This document shows, piece after piece, positions 18,704-29,501 of a DNA stretch of 64,000 bases. The translations under genes were made by a program, and so were the position numbers. The DNA lies in NCBI RefSeq assembly GCF_902167145.1, contig NC_050098.1:37008501-37072500 (forward strand). The letters are read 5' to 3'. The DNA comes from Zea mays. Lineage: Eukaryota > Streptophyta > Magnoliopsida > Poales > Poaceae. The notes under the pieces are model-generated. The model saw only the letters and a program-made list of their open reading frames with translations, did no database searches and was not told where the DNA came from. Positions within the stretch are counted from its first letter, which is position 1, and each line of letters begins with the position of its first letter.

Positions 18704-20929
18704 CTGGGCCACGTTCTCAAACGTGTCCCGCGTCGATCGCGACGAGCTGAGTCCTGCTGTAGATGGTCCAACTGCACACATGGGAGGCAGAACGTCCTGC
18801 TGCATACGAGGCACAGGCAGCTGCACGTCAACGCCCGCTAGAGACCGGCATCCACACCGAGCCGCTGCTCGACGAAGACGACGTGATACCCTCTGTAATC
18901 GAAATGTTAGTTAAAGACATATGTTACACCATTACAAATAAACAAGTTTTCTGTTAGACATTGATACTCACTGATAGTAACGATAGCGTAGTAGTATCTG
19001 AAGTTCTCTGTGAGATACGCTCGAGTTCAACAACAGATACGAGCATAGAGTTTCCCTATCACAAGTTAAGACATTAGGATGCTCAAAACTAGACATAAAA
19101 CATTGAATTGAAATCTCTAATTTTAGTAAAGAAATAGTTACCACTCTATCAAGGATTGGAGCAGCCTCAATTTGGGACCCGTGCCGAGCAGCTATGTCGA
19201 AAGCTGTGTCTTCGTCATCTGACGATTCTTGCTCGGCGTAGTCTGCTGCTGTCCACTGTCCCTTCAGCTTGCACCTAGTCACACCCGAATTCCAAATCAA
19301 ATACCTCCGGAAGTTGTAGTTTGTGTGCGCCTGGTCATTCTCATAGTTCAGATCCCCCTGCTGGTCCCATTCATCAATGTAATCACGATGGTGCGTCTCG
19401 AAGTCCGTGACCTTCTTCTGTCTCTGTCTGTCGAACCTGCAAAAGTTAGAACCATATATTAGCGACTAACTGATATTTCAATTATTAGTTAGAATAACAA
19501 GTGCATGTAGTAACTCACTTATGAAGTTGTATTGAAGTCGAGAATGGCTCCACCGGAAACTCCTGGCGCAATCCGAACTGTCGAGCAACTCTGTGGGGCA
19601 AGTGGTACTCAACAGCATAAAAACAGATGAGGGGACACCTCATGAGGTAGAGGTTCTCGTCTATTGAGCACATGCTGCTCAACTGTATGCTGGCGAAATA
19701 TGGATCAAGATACGGTTGCCAAGTCACCTGCAAAAGTTTTAGAAAGCCCATGTAAGCACGCTGGTGTCGTGTGATAAAAGTAGAAAGGACATGTAAAAAG
19801 AAAAAAGGAGACAACTGACCATCGAAGGAGTAAGTGCGTCGAGCTCGTTTGAGTACTCCACGTAAGCACGCTGGTGTCGTGCGAATGGCTCCTCGACCTG
19901 GTCCCAGCGGTAAGCAGCCGTGGGCTTAAGCCGATGTCCGGCTACCACGAACCACTCACGAGGAGGAAACTCTCTGGGTCGCCCGACTGGTATGTGTGCC
20001 CACATCCACAGCTGTAGTAGGTAGACACATCCACCTAAGCTGGCCGTCCTCGACGAACGACGACAAGCCTCGCAAAGTTGCCTGTACAGGAAGGCCAACA
20101 CTGTTGAAGCCCAGCTGTAACCTCCGGTCGTATCCCAGTCAGTCAGGCAGGGCAGAAACATCCATGACGCGCTGTCGCCTGTTGCGTCTGGAAAAAGAAC
20201 TGAACCAAAGAGATGGAGAATCCAAGCTCGACAATGGTATCCAACCGTCTGCTCATCTGCACCAGGTGGACACTGCCCAAAGCTCTGCCTAAGCCAGGTC
20301 AGTGGGACTCCGGTGTTGTGGCTACCTCGTAGCTCATCCGGAAGCAGTCTCCCAAGAAAGGCCTCCACCCTCTGCCTCCAACCGCCTGGTGATGCCTGAC
20401 CGGTCACTGGACGACCCATAATGCTGAGACCAAGAATCTTCTGGCAATCTTCAAGCGTCACAGTCATCTCACCGCAGGGAAGGTGGAAAGTGTGAGTCTC
20501 TGGCCGCCACCTATTGGAAGACAAAAGAATACAAAAATCATTAGTATGCAAAGTAGATTTGATAATTGTAAATATTAAACAACTAGAGAAGTCTATACCT
20601 GTCGACCAGAGCCGTCAACGCCGCTAGGTTGAAAGTGGGCAGCCCACGGCGGACCTGGTACGATAAGACGTCCAAGCCAGCCCTCTGTAGGAGAGGAGTG
20701 TACCTCTCATCGTACCTCATCTCCTCCAGAAACCGGTCGTGGGTCCGGACCCGCAGAACGGGCAACACCTAGCAATCAAAAGATTTTTCATTAGTCAAAT
20801 ATAGGTCGCATATATTAATTCAAATATAGGTCGCAAATATAGCAAACAAAATATTACCTCTCCCTCTGCGGTGAGACGGCCCCTGTGGTGCTCGTCGTAG
20901 TGAGGGTCCAGCAAGTGGAACTGCGCCAT
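18491..20929 (-). CDS. E3 Plant Mobile Domain (PMD) protein, 640 aa, intact by spliced model
   Basis: The inferred exons, read on the minus strand, are 20929-20858, 20768-20599, 20510-19820, 19727-19519, 19436-19142, 19055-18972 and 18892-18491. All have GT...AG introns. Codon phase holds across every junction and there is no internal stop. The start MAQFHLLDPHYDEHHRG, the middle (CQKILGLSIMGRPVTG, then WLRQSFG, WILHLFGSVLFPD and LFGS-type aromatic motifs) and the later YAVEYHLPHRVARQFGLRQ are hallmarks of the Plant Mobile Domain. That domain is found in transposon-borne genes and in host MAIN/MAIL-type proteins. The last exon encodes a run of about 13 Asp from a GTC repeat, a Ser/Pro/Gln stretch and a basic end (KGKGKTRRK) that could be a nuclear signal. 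The ATG follows a splice acceptor by one base, so a leader intron or a transcript shared with the upstream MURA-like gene is likely. Biochemical function is not known. Confidence 0.85.
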
Positions 20930-21029
20930 CCTGCAAATTAAGATATCAACATATTAGAATATAAGTTGTGTACAAAGTGTAACAAAAACATCGACATAGT
21001 AGAATAAAATTTGTGTATAAAAAAATATA

Positions 21030-22255
21030 TCACACCTGACTAAGTGTCCAGATGCATGTACGTGAGTTGTGGCCAAGTCTACCGCATTTTCCGCATTCAT
21101 TCTGCTCTGGGTCCACGAGAAAGGGGGACGCTCGTCCTCTCCTACTGCGACCGGAAACAACAGTGTAACGACGCTGTGCATACGAATGTCTCACCTTGAA
21201 CGGCCTCTTCCGGTTCACAGAATATTCCTGTAGCCATCGTCTCAGTGTAGGCAGATCCTTGAAAAGTAAGCCAACCTTAATCTCAATGCTGTCGGCGTTA
21301 TCCGGAGCCTCTAGCAGTTCATCGTCACGTCCTTCAGCATACGCACGGGTGGAATGACTTAAACTGCTAAATTCATGTACTGCAGGGTCTCGCTCCGGAC
21401 ACAAACGTCTTATGAGTTCAATTTCTTGCTCGGTCATTTCTTGAACCGGACGGTCATCATCAGAATCTACGGCCCGTGCAGCCTCATATGGCTCCTCCTC
21501 ATCCTCAATCTGAACATCAACACTATTGGATGCCCTGCATATGTTGTCCATATTATATGACACAGGCACATCAATCTGAACATCAGCATTATTGATATGT
21601 GGAGATCCTGCATCGGGTCGGAGCAAGAAAAACCACATTAAAAAGTCTAATCAAACGAAATAATGATGGATACGAACAATGTGTCGAAGACACTTACTAG
21701 GATGATCGTCAACTGGATCCTGGGTCAATGGGATCTCTTGGGGGGTACCACCGCATTAGAAGCCCCACAAACGCCGGGAATAGGACGAGAAATCCCATAC
21801 TCGTGTGGACCCGATTGAGCATCGGGCACAACAACGACTTCTTCATGAAGCTCTACCAAAGGAGCTTCAATACGAGATGCATTTGGCATTTGTGGAGACA
21901 ACCCGACTGGACCTCCGCAATGACTAACAGGTAACTTTTGAACAACCACATCCAAACATGGTGGAACCATCGTCTTCACAATTCTTAAATATATCACCCA
22001 ATCATCTTCTGAGGTAATGGAGATCAACCGTCGGACAACTGTTCCATATGTAATATGGGACAACAAACCCTGAATTGATATTCTAGGGTCGTTTATGTCG
22101 CAACTAATCTCCTCACAAGCTCGAGCCAAAAGCTGGTCAAAAGTTGGTCTTTCAACGAACAACATGGTCACGATCTTCATACCATCAAAAGTAACACTCC
22201 CATAAGCATCTATCTCCACCCTTCCTCCATGGTATAGTGTTACTAGGCTGTCCAT
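21030..22255 (-). pseudogene. E3 MURA-related transposase gene lacking the catalytic domain
   Basis: The first exon (22255 to about 21698) starts MDSLVTLYHGGRVEID directly after an AATAG acceptor and encodes the PB1-like N-terminal domain common in Mutator-like transposases. A donor, CCTA|GTAAGTG, at 21698/21697 and an acceptor, GATGCAG, at 21608 join it to 21607-21030. That exon has an acidic linker and the MuDR DNA-binding block (LLFKDLPTLRRWLQEYSVNR through KVRHSYAQRR). It then jumps directly to a C-terminal zinc knuckle, CGKCGRLGHNSRTC. The roughly 300-residue DDE transposase core and SWIM finger that normally lie between are missing. The first exon also needs a one-base frame correction near 21745 to read into the second, and otherwise stops at TGA near 21725. 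It may be a DNA-binding remnant. Confidence 0.8.
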
Positions 22256-23237
22256 CTATTTCAAAAATGGATTACTAACTCAATAATGGCTACATACTTA
22301 AGCCTACTAACTTACTAAGTAATAAATATATATTAACTAATAACTATACAATAAATATTAAATAAACACATCAAACGAAATTACATAATCTATAAATAAT
22401 GTACGAAAACTATGTATACCTGAGAACGCGTACGACTCCAGCTAACGGTGGAGAAGGTCAAGTCGGACGAACACCTACGTACAAAAAAACTTATTGTCAG
22501 TAAAAAATTTGGCAGCACCTCCCCTGTAAAGTGATGTTTATAGAACCTGCGAATAAACGACAACACGATGGTTGCCAACACAGAAAACATGTAATACCAA
22601 TGCGCTAAACAAAATGGTAACTATATAATCACTAAGAATTTACTAAACACTAACAATATGCTAACAATTTACTAAACACGAACAAGAGCTAACAATTTAC
22701 TAAACAATTTACAAGTAAATGGCTAGCTAGTATACTAAATACTAAACTAAATAAATACTAACTAAATGCTAAACACTAATGTAACCACTAACCCTAAACA
22801 CTAAACCCTAAAATGCTAAAAGCTAAATAATAACTAACCACTAACGAACAACTAAACACTAAATAACTAGGTAATACCAACTAAATACAAAAATATTAAG
22901 TAATAATTATAAAAAATTATTACCTTGTGAGCTGGAAGGCCGGAGGGAGAGCGGCAGGCGGAGGAGAGCAGGCGGCGGCCGGAGTCGAGCGAGCTCGGCG
23001 GCGAGCTCGGCGGGAGAGGCGGGCGCCGGGCGAGCGGCGAGCTCGGCGGGCTGCGGGCGGGCGGCGCGCTCGCCGGGCGCGCTCGGCGGGCTGCGGGCGG
23101 GCGGCGAGCTCGGCGGCGGCGGGCTGGCGGCGAGCTCGGCGGCGGCGGCGGTATGAGCGACGGCGGGCGTAGGAAAATGAAGACGCGAGCGAAACAGAGA
23201 AGAAACGAAGAGGAAAGGCGTTTCGGTTAAGTTTCCT
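22256..23237 (-). promoter_or_regulatory. Leader exons and promoter side of the minus-strand E3 genes
   Basis: On the minus strand a probable leader exon ends with CACAAG|GTAATAAT at 22924/22923. A small second leader exon at 22474-22420 lies between ACGTAG and GTATAC, and its intron runs to the ATG at 22255. The first exon region (22930-23160) is very GC-rich and contains many repeats of GAGCTCGGCG, which resembles half of the palindrome arm in the element ends. Region 22600-22920 is AT-rich with CTAA-type simple repeats. No TATA box is obvious on this side. Confidence 0.45.
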
Positions 23238-23449
23238 AGCTCGGCGCCAAGATCTGTGGCGCCGAGCTAGGTGTGCCACACGGGCTGCCACGTCACGAAG
23301 CTCGGCGCCATAGGCTGTGGCGCCGAGCTGTGTTAGCTCGGCGCCACGGCCTATGGCGCCGAGCTAAGGGTCCAAAACTGCATTTAAAAATTTTTTAGGT
23401 CTAAACGTAAATTTACTTCGGTTTAGGGGCTAAAATACAAAAAATTCGG
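23238..23449 (-). repeat. E3 right terminal inverted repeat with three 31-bp palindromes
   Basis: Reverse complement of the left end, with palindromes at 23238-23268, 23299-23329 and 23335-23365. The arms are the same as on the left. The outer 115 bp match the left end with only a few changes and one- or two-base gaps. Confidence 0.93.
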
Positions 23450-23459
23450 CTAGGTTGGA

Positions 23460-24294
23460 TGACCCATCCACCTGTCCGCATTGATCTCAAAGCAATCCAC
23501 GTAGTAGCAAAGCAAAGATGTTGCTCCGAGGTAAAAAAAACAGGCAGGCAATAAATTCCACGGTTTACAAACAAGACGTTAAACCCAACCGATTCATATA
23601 AACAAGGAATCTGAAAGTTAGCAGAACTAAAACACCCGAAAATCAGGGGATGACCAGCGAATGGTTTCAGATGATTCAATCAAGGGTTCCAAAGCGTCTC
23701 GCTACAACATGCCGTGTTCCCAGTTCATATATATAGGTAGATATACATGTTGTGAAGTCATAGCTGCTGCTCATATTCATATATATGGCTATTCGTCACC
23801 TAGGTGATGATCACCCATCCTGAGATGGTTTAACAAAAAGCACGAATGGTTTAACAATTATTGAAGATTTGTTAAACCATTCCAGCGTGGATAATCATCA
23901 CCTAGGGTGATCTGCCCTCTCTATATATATGATGGTGAGATAAACAAAAGGTTTTGAGCTACAGAACCCATCAGCTTTCAGATACGAATCCCTTGCATCG
24001 GTGCATCTTATACAGGATAATAACGTAGCTCTGGATCCTACTACAATCAGAATTTTCTCCTCTCATTTCCGAGATGGACAGAAAAATGGCAAGTGAATGA
24101 GCTTGCCAATTCCTATCTTTGCATTTATTGAGACTTTTCTATGTCAGCTGCAGCCTTTATTCACAATTGCTGGGAAGTCGAACTGGAGCAAAAAAGAATC
24201 GAGACCTCATTCCGCCAATGGTAGAAAAACCTGAGAAGATTGCCCAAGAACTATCTTCATGACAGAGAGGACTAATGCTCTCAACCGTGTCTCA
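23460..24294. other. Region between E3 and the CCCH gene, including its 3' UTR
   Basis: The right part, up to the stop codon at 24295, should contain the 3' untranslated region of the minus-strand CCCH gene. The left part is intergenic and contains a small inverted-repeat element at 23797-23911. No other gene is seen. Confidence 0.5.
23797..23911. mobile_element. Small foldback MITE, about 115 bp
   Basis: CACCTAGGTGATGATCACC at 23797 pairs with ATAATCATCACCTAGGGTGAT near 23891-23911. An inner pair, GGTTTAACAA and TTGTTAAACC, lies within it. The whole segment can fold into a long hairpin. Superfamily and target duplication are not clear. Confidence 0.6.
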
Positions 24295-27200
24295 TTAGGA
24301 CGCTTGCATGCCAGCAGCTGCAGAAGCCGGGGATCGGATAAGCGTGTGGGGAGCATAAACCTTTGATATAGACCCAACAGGACCATAAGTAGTTCCAGGC
24401 GATGGTGGTGGATTAGCAGAGGAATCCTTGACTTGAGTGTATTGTGGACGCAGATCAGAAGATGGCAGATATGAAGGCATAGGAGTAACAGGGAAACTCT
24501 GAGGATATGGAGCGATTGGCACATCAGTAAGTGAAGATGTTGAAATACTATAGTTTGGAGTACCCATCGGGTGATCAAACTTGCATGTCGGCCCAAACTT
24601 GCAATACCCATGGTGTGCATAGTAAGCACATGGCTGAGAACCCTGCACATCAAGAGAAGCTTCAGATGAAGATGTATTGAAAACTGAAAAGGCACAAACA
24701 AGAACTAAAAAAGTGCAAAAAGGAACTAAAAAAAGGGCAACAGAAGATGTCAATCTTAACCTTGTGTGTTAACATTAATGTTCACCAAAATGCTATTATA
24801 ACAAAAAAAAAGTATGTCAGCAAAGACTGGTATGCTTCGTATCAGTTCCAGTGGAACATTAAAAACTGTCTGTGTCCAGATAAATTTGGAAAAAAAAAAG
24901 TTTGCCAAATGCAAGAAAACGAGGATGGGGGCATGCCTATATTCATAACTGTTGCAAGGCTCAACTTCACAAATAAAAGAAACTGAATCCAAGACAGATC
25001 CATGCCGCGACAAATGAAGATGGTCAGTGGTCAGATATTCAATAACTTTTCCCTCCCAACCTCTTTTGTGATTTCATAGCTGAAAAGAATCTTTTAACCA
25101 ACTTCTATCACAAGGATGGTTGCCTCAGGCATATGGATAGAAAACTGTTTTATATCAACCAAAAGGCGTCGTAGACAAAATTTGCTAGGATATAGATTGT
25201 ACAATTTGACACATGTTTCTTGCTCCAGTTAAATTCTACAGTTTGCCTTCCCCTACTTAGCTTTCCAACATCATGGTACAGAACTGGTGGATCTTTGAAA
25301 TCTTTAATGTGCGAAGAAAAGGTAGCCATCAATTTTTAACTCGTTCAACAATAAAAATCTTCGATACCAAGTACAAGGTACCACTTTTTAAGCATAAAAG
25401 GATGTAGACTTCGAAATGAAAATACAGTTCAGACATAACCAAAATCTCAATCATAGCAAGTCTTGATTTATGGACTTGGAAATGAAACGGCCTAGTTGAC
25501 TACTAGGGCCATGCTCCGAATGAACAATGAAGAAACTAATGGACAAACTTAGGTCCTAAAACTAAGGTGTTGAGTGGACAGCTGTTGAAGCTGCAGCAGT
25601 TCATATGTTCTGTCCAAAATTGATATATTTAAAATGCAGCTGGTTTCCGTCAGAATCTTACCTAAATGCCACAATCTAAAGTTTTATGACATGAATTCTG
25701 GGCATTCTAAACATTATAAAATATGAATGTGTTCGAGTGATCAGAAGGTCGCAATAATGGTGCAATAGGGCAAATAAAATGCATGTGGAATTGGCCAAAA
25801 AAAGATCACCTTGCGTGCAAATTAAATGTAAATAGTCAATTAGATTGTATCAGGCAATAAAATGCAAAGTGGTAATCAAAGGATGCAAACCAATATGCAT
25901 TATATTTCATGTAGACAACATAGAAATTTCCTGAATGAAAACATGATGAGATCTACTCACAGGACGGAGGGGGAGACCCAGAGGGCTCAGTATGCAGTTA
26001 GACTTTGGTCCACTGAAGTATTGAGGATGATGATATTTGCAGGCTGCCCCATATTTACAGGTTCCAGTCTTCATGTAATGTTCACATTCAGGCTGCCCCG
26101 GTCGCTCTGGAAAGGCATATTCTTGTATGTTGCTGCTTGAAGTCCCAGATGAAGAATATAATTGCGCATAATGACTGCCATAAGTCATGGCAGAGGTAGG
26201 CCCCTGGTGCGACAAACCATAAGATGCCCCTACTGGAACAGCTTGCTGTCCTCCAGCTGGTGTAACTTGGTTCATAGGTGGCTGAGAACCATATAGAGTA
26301 AAAAAATCATTAGGTGATCAGCGGTCTCTTATAATCATGACTACAATTGCATTTTCAAGACATGAAGGAATTACTAGCATCCAATTATTTGCGGCCTTAT
26401 AAAATCTCCATTTTAAGGCCATTGCTTCCGTTTTGTCGTGATTCGTGAACTTGTGATAGGCAAAAATGTTACATAAAGGACAGCATGAACTTATCTCTGG
26501 ATTCTCATTATTTAGCTTAATATTAGACCAGCCAATTTGGAACAAAGATATCTTCCTAATTTATATAATGGAGTGCCTTATATAAAGTAATAAAGTACAA
26601 AATGATAATAGAAACATACAACATAAGGGTTCCATCCCTGCATTGGTATAACTGTATGTGGAAGCACCATTGGTGGATACGAGCCTGGTAAAAATGACCC
26701 TGGCACAACAGGAGGCCTCCCCATTTGCCAATTGGCAAGATGTGGATATGGATGCGAGGAGGAAATAGGTGGTGGTTGAACTGGTGGGTACATGCCAGGC
26801 GTCTCCGTAAGGAAACCAAGTTCTGGGTGATGGAATTTACATGTAGCTCCAAACTTGCAATGTCCAGTTTTCATGTAATAGGAACATTCCTTTTCACCCT
26901 GCATTAAACATGGAATTTTTCATAAAATAAACAAACAAGATCCTAGATTAAACAGAAACGTGGATTGCAATGAGAACACCCACCAGACGCAGGGGGAATC
27001 CACCGCTGTTCAATGTGACAGGTACAAAACCACCCTCCCTGGGATGATCAAACTTGCAATTGGAACCAAATTTACAGGTGCCATTCTTTGCATAGTACTG
27101 AAAATAACAAGAACATTCGTAACCAGAGTTTCCACCACATGACAACAAAATATAATACATTTGGACCTAAAATATCAATCAGAAATAGCTTTAGAATTGG

Positions 27201-28450
27201 TTTATTTACCTCACAGAGAGGCTGTCCAGGACGCTCTGGGTACTCCACTGTAACTGCGGTCTTTCCAACTCCATTAACCTGGAAAACACAGAAGACTTTT
27301 AACAGGTACATGCTTAAATCAAAAGGCATGCTAAAACATTTCTGGAATATCCTACAAGTCTGTACATTCGACTCCAATCACCCATTCATTCTGGTGTGAC
27401 ATATGAGGGTTCTAGCTCCTATCAGACTCCAATCTCCCACTCAATGTAGATATATGAAGAATAGCTATTATATACTCCTCCATTCCAAATTATAAGGCAT
27501 TTTGGCTTGTTTTAGATACATTAGTTTTACTATGTATCTAGACATAGTGTATACTATGTGTATAGCGAAAGCTATGAATCTAAAAAAGCCAAAACGTCTT
27601 ATAATTTGGAATAGAGGAACGGAGTACCAAAGATGCAAGACATCAGACAAGCACATGCACATAGACAATACAATCCTAATAGGAGTAGAACTGCAGACGC
27701 AGAGCAGCCTGCAATGCAAGCTAGTAAACGCCTAAACAGTATGGCAATATTCACTATCCAGGGCAAAGATAGCAAATCCAAATTCCCCCTCCTCAACCAC
27801 AAGACACCAAAATTTCATAACTTCCACACTTCCATGACGTTATATAATCATCAACTCGCCGAAAACCGTCAACTTTAAGCAACAAACTTGCCACCCACCA
27901 ACCAGCTGTAATCATCACGCAGCGCCCGTCATTGTCAGGATAGCAGAAGCGCTTAGCTCACCAGTAACCATCGAGCTGAGCACGAGACACAAAAACAGAG
28001 CAGAGCAGGGATAGGGGTGGGGGAGCGGCGTGGATTAGGCTGGTTCTCACCGGGGCCGGCCGATCGCGGGGGTGGTTGTAGCGGCAGCGCTCCCCGTAGC
28101 CGCAGGCGCCCGTGCGGAGGTAGTAGGCGCAGTCCGCCTCGCCCGGCCGCTCCGGAAGCTTCTCCTCCCCTGCTTCCCCGTCGTCGCCGAGCCCCAGCCT
28201 CCGCATCGAGTCTGCGAAAGCATCCACGTCAACAGCACGGTCAGCAGCACACGCCGGGTCCAAGCAGTCGCATCGGAGATCCAAAACCCTAGCGAGTGAG
28301 TGGGCAAAAGCAGAGCGGCGAAACCCCCACGGACGCAGCGGAGCCCCCAGTTACGTGGACGAGGTCGGACCGGGCGGCAAGCGTACCTTCCAGTCCGGTG
28401 CCGGTGCCGGCGTCGGCCCCGCCGCTCTTCGCCGCCGCGTACGGCTCCAT
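24295..28450 (-). CDS. Five-finger CCCH zinc-finger protein, 451 aa
   Basis: The model, read on the minus strand, has exons 28450-28387, 28211-28051, 27278-27210, 27097-26984, 26898-26620, 26281-25961 and 24642-24295. All have consensus splice sites and the frame is intact. The start is [11 protein letters not shown]. Five C-x8-C-x5-C-x3-H fingers lie near residues 49-67, 97-116, 141-160, 295-314 and 341-360, each with the YY-x3-G-x-CK(F/Y)G pattern. Several are preceded by ERPGQ or ERPGE, the signature of the plant ZFN1/HUA1-type CCCH family. Between fingers 3 and 4 is a Pro/Ser/Gly/Tyr-rich linker of about 130 residues, and the tail is low complexity. Family members bind RNA or single-stranded nucleic acid and act in mRNA control in the nucleus or cytoplasm. 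Finger 2 is split by an intron. Introns 2 and 6 are the longest (about 0.8 and 1.3 kb). This is the only ordinary host gene in the window and appears functional. Confidence 0.94.
27475..27624. mobile_element. Stowaway-type MITE in intron 2 of the CCCH gene
   Basis: CTCCTCCATTCCAAATTATA at the left pairs with TATAATTTGGAATAGAGGAACGGAG at the right, and TA is duplicated at both sides (27473-27474, 27625-27626). The termini resemble the CTCCCTCCGTTCC end of Stowaway elements (Tc1/mariner group). Length 150 bp. It lies within an intron and so does not alter the protein. Confidence 0.85.
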
Positions 28451-28875
28451 CCGACGGCCCCCCGGAAGCTCCCGGAGAGCGGCGATCGGGCGCCTGCCTC
28501 GCCGACCGGGCTCGATCGAAGCTCAGGCGAGCGAGCGAGCACCGGAACCTCACGGAGCCAAAGGGAAGAAAAATTATTCCAGAATTTTTTTTCTGCGCTG
28601 CTGCTGTGCTCGCTTGCAGCTCCCTCGCGGTTGCTTCCTGGCGACTCCTCTTCTGCCTGCCTGCCTGCACTGGCGTCTCGCCCCCAGTACGCGGTCGCGT
28701 CGCGGTGGCCTTTTGCGAGGAGAGGGATGGGGACTGGGGATCGGGAGTAGCCAGTGGTGGTGGGGTGGGGTTTTCCGTTCGGCGCTGGAGCCCCGTGCCG
28801 CGGGAGACAGCGAGCGAAACGGGCGGACGCGTGGATTCGCTCGGGCAACCGCTACCGCAACCGCGCGGCGCTGCT
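28451..28875 (-). promoter_or_regulatory. 5' leader and promoter region of the CCCH gene
   Basis: GC-rich in the first 130 bp above the ATG, then mixed. It is bounded upstream by the inverted-repeat element at 28876. I see no clear TATA box. Open frames on both strands here are composition artefacts of the GC-rich leader. Confidence 0.5.
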
Positions 28876-29501
28876 GGAGCAACTCCAATAGTTATGTAAA
28901 TTTTAGCTCTCTAAATCATAGATTTAAGAAGTTGCTAAATGGTTTTTGGAGTAAAAAAATGTGAGTTCTCCAATAGTTCTCTAAATATAGGTTGTAATTT
29001 TGTTTTGTATCTATCCACATAAAAAAATAAGTCGCAAAAACTATATAATGCAGTCAATATTTTTGTTTAGGGAGTTGTTAAATGGTTGCCAAATGTAGAG
29101 AGAAAATGAGGTTAGATGACAAGTTGTTAAATTTAGAAAGTTCATTTAGAGAACTGTTGGAGAATAGTTTTTATGTTAACTACCTAAATTATTGATTTAG
29201 GAAGTCTTTTAGGGTCTGTTTGGTTGGTTTCTCTCGCCAACCTGGCTGTGTGAGCCAGGATCACTGGAGCCTGGCTCTGGAGATGCGACCAATCTGCTCG
29301 TATCTGGTGAGCCTGGCCCAAGGTGCTTTAAGGATCGTGCGAGTCTGGATCCAAATCTACATGCAGGCAACCAAACACAGAGCTCGCACGCGCATAGCCA
29401 GGCTCATAGCAACCAAACAGCAGCTACCCGCATCCCACGATGCAAGCACGCGCAGATGCAGGCAACCAAACAGACCCTTAGAGAACTATTGGAGTTGCTC
29501 C
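28876..29501. mobile_element. MITE-like inverted-repeat element upstream of the CCCH gene, itself interrupted
   Basis: GGAGCAACTCCAATAG at 28876-28891 is matched by its exact complement at 29486-29501. The interior repeats related motifs (CTCCAATAGTTCTCTAAAT). Another MITE is inserted at 29212-29477. Without it the outer element would be about 360 bp. No target duplication is evident. Confidence 0.7.
29212..29477. mobile_element. Tourist/Harbinger-like MITE, 266 bp, nested
   Basis: GGGTCTGTTTGGTTG at the left and CAACCAAACAGACCC at the right are inverted ends, and TTA is duplicated on each side (29209-29211, 29478-29480). A three-base TTA or TAA duplication is typical of PIF/Harbinger (Tourist) MITEs. 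It interrupts the element at 28876-29501. Confidence 0.85.

Larger units (their letters stand above)
15819..23449. mobile_element. E3: Mutator-like (MULE) DNA transposon carrying three genes
   Basis: The ends are inverted: CCGAATTTTTTGTATTTTAG at 15819 and its complement ending at 23449, with the match continuing for about 170 bp and then with gaps to about 250 bp. A perfect ten-base duplication, CTAGGTTGGA, flanks it (15809-15818, 23450-23459), in the 9-11 bp range usual for Mutator-like elements. Inside are a plus-strand GRF zinc-finger gene (16340-18123) and, converging on it, a minus-strand MURA-derived gene (22255-21030) and Plant Mobile Domain gene (20929-18491). The MURA-like gene has lost the DDE catalytic part, so E3 is probably not autonomous. 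Assignment to Mutator-like rests on that gene, the long inverted repeats and the duplication length. The combination of palindromic ends and accessory genes is the most unusual feature of the window. Confidence 0.88.

Noticed and set aside
22920..23291. Arg-rich 123-codon frame on the minus strand in the E3 leader
   Set aside because: Made of GC-rich repeats with no domain, lies upstream of the spliced gene and overlaps the palindrome-bearing end.
28047..28964. Several 130-220 codon frames on both strands over the CCCH gene leader
   Set aside because: Shadows of GC-rich DNA around exon 1. The spliced CCCH model explains the region better.
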